From: Omphiscola glabra
Taxonomy: Eukaryota > Mollusca > Gastropoda > Lymnaeidae
Direction: 5' to 3'
DNA length: 64,000 nt
NCBI GenBank assembly: GCA_964017045.1
Contig: OZ024808.1
Location: 27,792,995 to 27,856,994 of the forward strand
A program made the position numbers and the translations under genes. Position 1 is the stretch's first letter. Every line of letters starts with the position of its first letter. The notes under the pieces were generated by a model. The model saw only the letters and a list, made by a program, of their open reading frames with translations. It did not search any database and was not told the origin of the DNA. Below are positions 58,224 through 64,000 of this stretch, piece by piece.

Positions 58224-59306
58224 TTACCGGGTAACCGAAGATCTAGACATCTGGATAAAATACTTGAGTCTATACGTGGAGCTGTCCTCTGGCAATGCAT
58301 CTCCAGAACCAGGAGTTCGGTGTTTAAAGAGGGCGAGGAAAGCTTCTCTGTAGCGGCTGTTGCAGTTGTACTGGACGACGGCGTTGACAGAGGCGTTGAT
58401 GTAGCCACACGTGGACCCCAACGTGCTGACCACACCAAATAAGTTAGAGAACATGCCGGTACGGTCGAACTCGGGATGGAACCTCCGAGCTATGGAATAC
58501 GCCATGAACGGAAAATTGAGGACGATGAAAAGCACGGAAACCAACGTCACGGATTTAATCATCTGCAGTTCCCGCACCGTTAAAGCATTGACCGCCTGCT
58601 GCCCAAACAACTCCGCGCGGGCCAGACCGGCCGACATGCGAAAGCGTGACGCTCCGCGAAGCTTGGCGGCCATGACGACGAGGCATACGGTGACCATGAT
58701 GAAAGCTGACCAAGGGAGAATGGTGCGGTTCGCGAGGTCATTGATCCGCAGGGCGGTGTCCATGTCGCCGACGACCACGCTCACGACAGTCCCGTTCACC
58801 CAAACCAAGCGGTTGACCAGCAGCATCGGCAGGCGGATCAACGTGATGACCGTGAAGAATACGCCAATGAGGACGAGGGTCCGGCATCTCGTGAAGACGT
58901 TTCTGAAACGGAACGGCATGGCCACACAGCAGCAGCGAATGACGGCAATAAACACCGTGATCAACGTGGAGGCGTCGAAGAAGACGTACGCGTACCAGTA
59001 GGTGACGTTAATCAAACTCTCCGGGGTGATGACCCAATGTTGCGTGGAAAACTCCAGATCCAGAATTTTGCAGACGACGTAAAGTGCCGACAGGAGGAGG
59101 TAGCACAGGTCCGTCAGAGACAGCGACAGGAAGGAGACGGACAAGCTGTCCTTGAGGTCCAGCCGGCAGAAGATGATGATGTTCATGGCGTTGGCGGTTA
59201 TTCCAAACAAGATGGTGGACGGCCACAGGGTGAAGAACGTCAGCCTGTTGTATAACAGTAGGTCGGAGTCGCAGACGTAGGGTTGGCAGGACGAGATGTT
59301 GGTCAT
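58224..59306 (-). CDS. chemosensory-type rhodopsin-like GPCR
   Basis: An intact single-exon frame of 360 residues with seven hydrophobic segments (about residues 23-47, 56-80, 105-128, 143-168, 196-214, 250-271 and 288-313). TM1 keeps an asparagine (ITANAMNIIIF) and TM2 keeps LTDL. DRY is replaced by VIRCCCVAMPF after TM3 and NPxxY by NASVNAVVQYN in TM7, followed by RYREAFLALF (helix 8). These degenerate motifs are characteristic of gastropod chemosensory receptors such as those described from Aplysia rhinophores. NxS/T sites occur at N3, N100, N171, N193 and N304. The coding sequence is much more GC-rich than its surroundings. The start chosen is the last of five in-frame ATGs; the four upstream ones are each followed by TAG. 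Ligand unknown; a peptide-receptor role cannot be excluded. Confidence 0.93.
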   Translation of the reverse strand: MTNISSCQPYVCDSDLLLYNRLTFFTLWPSTILFGITANAMNIIIFCRLDLKDSLSVSFLSLSLTDLCYLLLSALYVVCKILDLEFSTQHWVITPESLINVTYWYAYVFFDASTLITVFIAVIRCCCVAMPFRFRNVFTRCRTLVLIGVFFTVITLIRLPMLLVNRLVWVNGTVVSVVVGDMDTALRINDLANRTILPWSAFIMVTVCLVVMAAKLRGASRFRMSAGLARAELFGQQAVNALTVRELQMIKSVTLVSVLFIVLNFPFMAYSIARRFHPEFDRTGMFSNLFGVVSTLGSTCGYINASVNAVVQYNCNSRYREAFLALFKHRTPGSGDALPEDSSTYRLKYFIQMSRSSVTR

Positions 59307-59517
59307 GGTAAGTCAGACCTAGGGTTGGCAGGACGTGATGTTGGTCATGGTAAGTCAGACCTAGGGTTGGCAGGATGAGATGTTGGTCATGGTAAGTCAG
59401 ACCTACGGTTGGCAGGATGAGATGTTGGTCATGGTAAGTCTGACCTAGGACTGGCAGGATGAGATGTTGGTCATGGTAAGTCAGACCTAGGGTTGGCAGG
59501 ATGAGATGTTCGTTACT
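59280..59517 (-). repeat. 42-bp minisatellite containing the GPCR start codon, ~5.5 copies
   Basis: On the minus strand each unit reads ACC ATG ACC AAC ATC, TCATCCTGCCAACCC, TAG, then GTCTGACTT. The unit is a duplicate of the GPCR start and first nine codons. Upstream ATGs lie at 59348, 59390, 59432 and 59474, each opening a nine-residue frame (MTNISSCQP-like) closed by TAG. Only the genuine copy has TAC in place of TAG. Confidence 0.93.
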
Positions 59518-59689
59518 ACAGAATCGTTCTTACAAAAGGTAATAGAAAAAAGCGGTCTCCCATAAATTATCCACACAACACACAAGACGAGCATGGAACC
59601 AGGTGAAAACTATTCTTGAAACACGGACAATCAACTTATGATAAATAAATAATTAGTGGAACAAGATATGCTTAGGCTTGAAATGAATT

Positions 59690-59745
59690 CAGAGCAATTA
59701 AAAAGACGTTTCGGCAAAATGCCTTCTTAAGGAAAAACAAATTAT
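59690..59745. repeat. dispersed repeat with GACGTTTCGGC, copy 1
   Basis: AGACGTTTCGGCAAAATGCC then TTCTTAAGGAAAAACAA resembles 60893-60935 closely. The pair looks like fragments of one interspersed family. Confidence 0.5.
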
Positions 59746-59764
59746 CTGAAGTCAAAAACGGAAG

Positions 59765-59870
59765 AGTTCCCAGATCACAAAGTAGCTCTCTCAGTTAAGT
59801 GCACCCAGATCACAAAGTAGCTCTCTCAGTTAAGTGCACCCAGATCACAATGTAGCCCTCTCAGTTGCAG
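59765..59870. repeat. 35-bp tandem repeat, 3 copies
   Basis: Unit contains CCAGATCACAAAGTAGCTCT then CTCAGTTAAGTGCA. Confidence 0.9.
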
Positions 59871-59959
59871 TGTAGAAACCATAATAAAAACAACTGAAGT
59901 ACGGCATCCATTTATAGCTGAACAAGCTCCAATAACTCTTTCACAATGCCAGCTGGCAA

Positions 59960-59977
59960 TGTGTGTGTGTGTGTGTA
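59960..59977. repeat. (TG)n microsatellite
   Basis: Nine TG dinucleotides. Confidence 0.85.
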
Positions 59978-59979
59978 AC

Positions 59980-61095
59980 AACAGTTGTCATTGCCAACAG
60001 AAATGTCGTCCAACAATGTAGCACCAACTAGGTAACGCATTCAAAACAATTTTCAAAGTTCCTTTTTTGGTGAAGTACTTGTACTAGCAGACACAATCCC
60101 CTAGTACTGACGGCGATGATATCCGAGTAAATATTATGGACAAAGCCTCAAACAGAATATGAAAATAAGCTATCCCACATATTATAATCCTATCCCACAT
60201 ATTGTAATCCAGCAGAAGTGTCCCATACTTTCTGCCGTAAGAAGAATTTGGCTCGGGACAATTTTGAAACATCACCAGTCGCTCAATGAAGTAAGTCAAT
60301 ATCATCATGGCGGCAATTTCGGCTTTTAATTCGTAACTATGCCTCAGATTAAAAGCACCGGTCATTATGTAACATTCTGGTTACAATCTTCACCAAATAT
60401 TTCTTGAGATTTCCCTTAGCATGGCATCCTTGGTATGACATAGGTCGAATGTTTGAGGTGACTAGCTGAGTGGTTAGATACGCCATTGCGTCCATGGTCG
60501 ATGAGCACAAACACAAACGTCCCATCTACCCCCACAATCATCTCATGTCATGGAAGTCAATTTGCAATAATAGGTCATCGTTTAGCCGTTAGGTAAACAC
60601 AACCATTCTGGTAGATCTCACAGCAATGCACGGTCTTTGGGATAATTTATAGATGACTATGGCCCATTGAAGAAACCCCCCCAAAAAGTTAAAAAATAAT
60701 GTTTTGACATGGTGGAATCGGAGCATAAGGTGTGGGCTCCCATGTAAATATCTCATTTAGGTGATTTTTACATGTGTTCAGTACGGGTGCAAGAAAAGGA
60801 ATGGTTCAAGTCGAGGCTCAGTTAAGATAAAACAAAACAGGATTCGTGCTATAAAATAGGATGAAGTTGCACTGAAGACGAAACAAAGCAATGCGACGTT
60901 TCGGCGAAAAGCCTTCCTTCAGCAAGAACAAGGGAGAAGATTTTAGGACGAAAATGTATACCATCCAAACTCCTGAGGAAAGTCGATTGCTGACTCTTTC
61001 AGAGCAGCGTCATACAGCGTCACCGGGCGACCAGATGTCCTTGGGCTGGGGTGGCCTCCGTTGGTACCCGATCGAGTGGGTGTCGGCAGGGGGTT
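59980..61095. other. non-coding, no gene seen
   Basis: Short open frames only, none with recognisable motifs. Copy 2 of the GACGTTTCGGC repeat lies at 60893-60935. Confidence 0.4.
60893..60935. repeat. dispersed repeat with GACGTTTCGGC, copy 2
   Basis: CGACGTTTCGGCGAAAAGCC then TTCCTTCAGCAAGAACAA aligns with 59690-59745 in the same orientation. Confidence 0.5.
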
Positions 61096-61735
61096 GTCCT
61101 AAGGAAGGGAGATCGCCAACATGCCACTTCAGGTTGTCCTAGGGAAGGGAGATCGCCAACGTGCCACTTGACGTTATCCTAGGGAAGGGAGATCGCCAAC
61201 GTGCCACTTCACGTTGTCCTAGGGAAGGGAGATCGCCAACGTGCCACTTCACGTTGTCCTAGGGAAGGGAGATCGCCAACGTGCCACTTCACGTTGTCCT
61301 AGGGAAGGGAGATCGCCAACATGCCACTTCAGGTTGTCCTAGGGAAGGGAGATCGCCAACGTGCCACTTGACGTTGTCCTAGGGAAGGGAGATCGCCAAC
61401 GTGCCACTTCAGGTTGTCCTAGGGAAGGGAGATCGCCAACGTGCCACTTGACGTTATCCTAGGGAAGGGAGATCGCCAACATGCCACTTCAGGTTGTCCT
61501 AGGGAAGGGAGATCGCCAACGTGCCACTTGACGTTGTCCTAGGGAAGGGAGATCACCAACGTGCCACTTCAGGTTGTCCTAGGGAAGGGAGATCGCCAAC
61601 GTGCCACTTCAGGTTGTCCTAGGGAAGGGAGATCACCAACGTGCCACTTCAGGTTGTCCTAGGGAAGGGAGATCGCCAACGTGCCACTTCACGTTGTCCT
61701 GGCGAAGGGAGATCACCAACGTGCCACTTCACGGT
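61095..61735. repeat. 40-bp minisatellite, ~16 copies
   Basis: Unit contains TTGTCCTAGGGAAGGGAGAT then CGCCAACGTGCCACTTCA. Variants are ACGTT/AGGTT, CGCC/CACC and ATGCC/GTGCC. Confidence 0.95.
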
Positions 61736-61879
61736 CCGCAGCGCAAAATCATTAAACAAAATATATAGTTCATATAAGTAGAAACACGAACGTGAAACTC
61801 CGGATCCAGGCACTTCACAAGGCCCGAAATGCACTTCTTCCACCCTACACGATCTCAAGAACACATCTGTCAAAAAACT

Positions 61880-62512
61880 ATTTCACAATTCCTTCATCAT
61901 TACAGACATCTCACCCCGAATAACATACAGCATCCTTCATAATTACCGACATCTCACCCCGAATGACATACTGCATCCTTCATAATTACCGACATCTCAC
62001 CCCGAATAACATACAGCATCCTTCATAATTACCAACATGTCACCTGAATGACATACTGCATCCATCATAATTACCGACATCTCACCCCGAATAACATACA
62101 GCATCCTTCATAATTACCGACATCTCACCCCGAATGACATACTGCATCCTTCATAATTACCGACATCTCACCCGAATGACATACTGCATCCATCATAATT
62201 ACCGACATCTCACCCCGAATAACATACAGCATCCTTCATAATTACCGACATCTCACCCCGAATGACATACTGCATCCTTCATAATTACTGACATCTCACA
62301 CGAATGACATACTGCATCCATCATAATTACCGACATCTCACCCCGAATAACATACAGCATCCTTCATAATTACCGACATCTCACCCCGAATGACATACTG
62401 CATCCTTCATAATTACCGACATCTCACCCCGAATGACATACTGCATCCTTCATAATTACCGACATCTCACCCGAATGACATACTGCATCCTTCATAATTA
62501 CCGACATCTCAC
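61880..62512. repeat. 41-43 bp minisatellite, ~15 copies
   Basis: Unit contains CTTCATAATTACCGACATCT then CACCCCGAATGACATACTGC. Alternation of ATGACATACTGC and ATAACATACAGC, plus a two-base-short CACCCGAA form, creates a triple-unit higher-order pattern. Confidence 0.95.
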
Positions 62513-62514
62513 GA

Positions 62515-62940
62515 CTTATGACACAGCAGATCCATTGACCACAATAACGATGTCAGGGCACATGCACGGGAACATAACAAAATACAGGGTAGGACAACAC
62601 GTTATAGCTGTCCTTCTAGAAGTGTTTAGCATCACTAATTCAGCTTCATATAATGTCATACATATCATAGTTTTACGCCCTATAATCTGTACCCCCCCTT
62701 TCCATTATGCCAAGAGCCATTGCTCCTATACCGGTAGTCGGTGCTATGCTGTGTGGCTCCCTCTCTTAAAATCTAGGCTATTGATTAACACTTTTATAGG
62801 CATCCTGTTCATGCCCTGGCTCCCCATTTTGGCCCCCGTCCTACCGCTATCCACCCAGCTCTGAGGGTAATACATGCCCCCCCCCATACCAGTCATGCCC
62901 AGTGGCCGATATTTGTATTTCACTGGGAGTGACGAGAGTT
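62515..62940. other. non-coding, no gene seen
   Basis: Sits between two arrays. One 143-codon plus frame overlaps it but begins inside the 43-bp array and shows no known motif. Confidence 0.4.
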
Positions 62941-62944
62941 GGGT

Positions 62945-63172
62945 GGATACAACAACATTGGAGTTGAGGCTATTCGTGTGAGGACTGATAAATGTTGGAT
63001 ACAACAACATTGGAGTTGAGGCTATTCGTGTGAGGACTGATAAATGTTGGATGCAACAACATTGGAGTTGAGGCTATTCGTGTGAGGACTGATAAATGTT
63101 GGATACAACAACATTGGAGTTGAGGCTATTCGTGTGAGGACTGATAAATGTTGGATGCAACAACATTGGACA
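62945..63172. repeat. 52-bp tandem repeat, ~4 copies
   Basis: Unit contains AACATTGGAGTTGAGGCTAT, TCGTGTGAGGACTGATAAAT and GTTGGATACAAC. Confidence 0.95.
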
Positions 63173-63369
63173 CACCACGAGATACGAGGCCATACTTGAC
63201 TGGATTACACGTTGCATACGACAAACTCAGTTTGGAGTTCGGAGGCTGTATTTGTAAGTAGTACATGTTGGATATACCACTAGAAGTACGATAGCAGCGT
63301 GTGTGTGTGCACAGAGTTGTATTGATAACTCCAGTTTCACTTGCTACCCGCTTGTTGCTCGTCTGTGTG

Positions 63370-63640
63370 TTTGTGGGGATTAGCCGTATGTACACAAGAG
63401 ATAATCTACACGTGCTTATAGTGGCTAGTAGGGATTAGCTGTATGTACACAAGAGATAATCTACACGTGCTTATAGTGGCTAGTAGGGATTACCCATATG
63501 TACACAAGAGATAATCTACACGTGCTTATAATGGCTAGTAGGGATTACCCATATGTACACAAGAGATAATCTACAAGTGCTTATTGTGGCTAGTGGGGAT
63601 TACACAAGAGATAATCTACCAGTGCTTATGGTGGCTAATG
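63370..63640. repeat. ~57-bp tandem repeat, ~4.5 copies
   Basis: Unit contains GTGGCTAGTAGGGATTACCC, ATATGTACACAAGAGATAAT and CTACACGTGCTTATA. The last copy has lost about 14 bp. Confidence 0.93.
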
Positions 63641-63689
63641 TTTTTATTGTGTATTTAGTAAAGGAGAATGTATACAGGGCAAAAAGCAG

Positions 63690-64000
63690 TTTTCAACAGA
63701 TGCCTCATTGTTTGACCATAGTTTAGTGACACGGCCGATTCAACAGTTGTCTCATTGCTTGACCATAGTTTAGTGACACGGCCGATTCAACAGTTGTCTC
63801 ATTGTTTGACCATAGTTTAGTGACACGGCCGATTCAACAGTTGTCATTGTTTGACCATAGTTTAGTGACACGGCCGATTCAACAGTTGCCTCATTGTTTG
63901 ACCATAGTTTAGTGACACGGCCGATTCAACAGTTGCCTCATTGTTTGACCATAGTTTAGTGACACGGCCGATTCAACAGTTGTCTCATTGTTTGACCATA
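63690..64000. repeat. 47-bp minisatellite, ~7 copies, cut by window end
   Basis: Unit contains TTGACCATAGTTTAGTGACA, CGGCCGATTCAACAGTTG and TCTCATTG. The array continues past the last base. Confidence 0.95.

Noticed and set aside
58411..59001. 196-codon plus-strand frame opposite the GPCR
   Set aside because: Shadow of the GC-rich receptor coding strand; low-complexity basic translation without homology.
60084..60365. 93-codon minus frame with hydrophobic stretches
   Set aside because: No recognisable family, no splice context and no link to FAM20B N-terminal sequence.
60880..60940. Hammerhead ribozyme (CTGAAGA near CGAAAC)
   Set aside because: CTGAAGA is immediately followed by CGAAAC with no room for stem II, so the core cannot fold.

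Overview
This window is animal nuclear DNA, most likely from a gastropod mollusc. Exons are small and separated by GT-AG introns. Two vertebrate-type metazoan genes are recognisable. A single-exon GPCR has the degenerate DRY and NPxxY motifs typical of gastropod chemosensory receptors, as in Aplysia and Elysia. The sequence is AT-rich, full of transposon remnants and extraordinarily rich in minisatellites. The species assignment is inference.

Layout. 1-14 kb has no confident host gene. It holds transposon debris: a LINE-type reverse transcriptase fragment (3.96-7.19 kb) split by a hAT element and by a 755-bp element whose sister copy lies at 12.27-13.01 kb with a perfect 16-bp target duplication; MITEs at 8.05 and 9.43 kb; and a LINE 3' end at 10.6 kb. 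16.4-18.0 kb carries two tandem arrays. 18.10-39.75 kb (+) is a SMYD3-like SET/MYND methyltransferase gene: twelve exons with consistent phases and an intact stop, but the 5' exon(s) not found. Its third visible intron holds a ~10 kb array of a 36-bp unit and the next intron a ~6 kb array of a 39-bp unit, so one 131-nt exon sits between two giant minisatellites.

40.4-47.3 kb is intergenic and mostly minisatellite, ending in a 2-kb polypurine 27-bp array. 47.73-55.77 kb (-) is a FAM20B-like glycosaminoglycan xylosylkinase: seven visible exons through the stop, with the amino-terminal exons not found. Most of its introns hold a minisatellite; others hold a Tigger/pogo-like MITE and a LINE fragment. 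58.22-59.31 kb (-) is an intact 360-residue chemosensory-type GPCR. From 59.5 kb to the end is a series of tandem arrays with no recognisable gene.

The most unusual theme is that several minisatellites are built from functional gene boundaries. One array repeats a FAM20B splice donor with its exon end (8 copies). Another repeats a FAM20B splice acceptor (15 copies). A third FAM20B acceptor is duplicated once. The array upstream of the GPCR repeats its start codon and first nine codons, giving four upstream minicistrons that each end in TAG. SMYD3 and FAM20B act in unrelated pathways (lysine methylation and Golgi proteoglycan phosphorylation). They converge tail to tail and no functional link is suggested.
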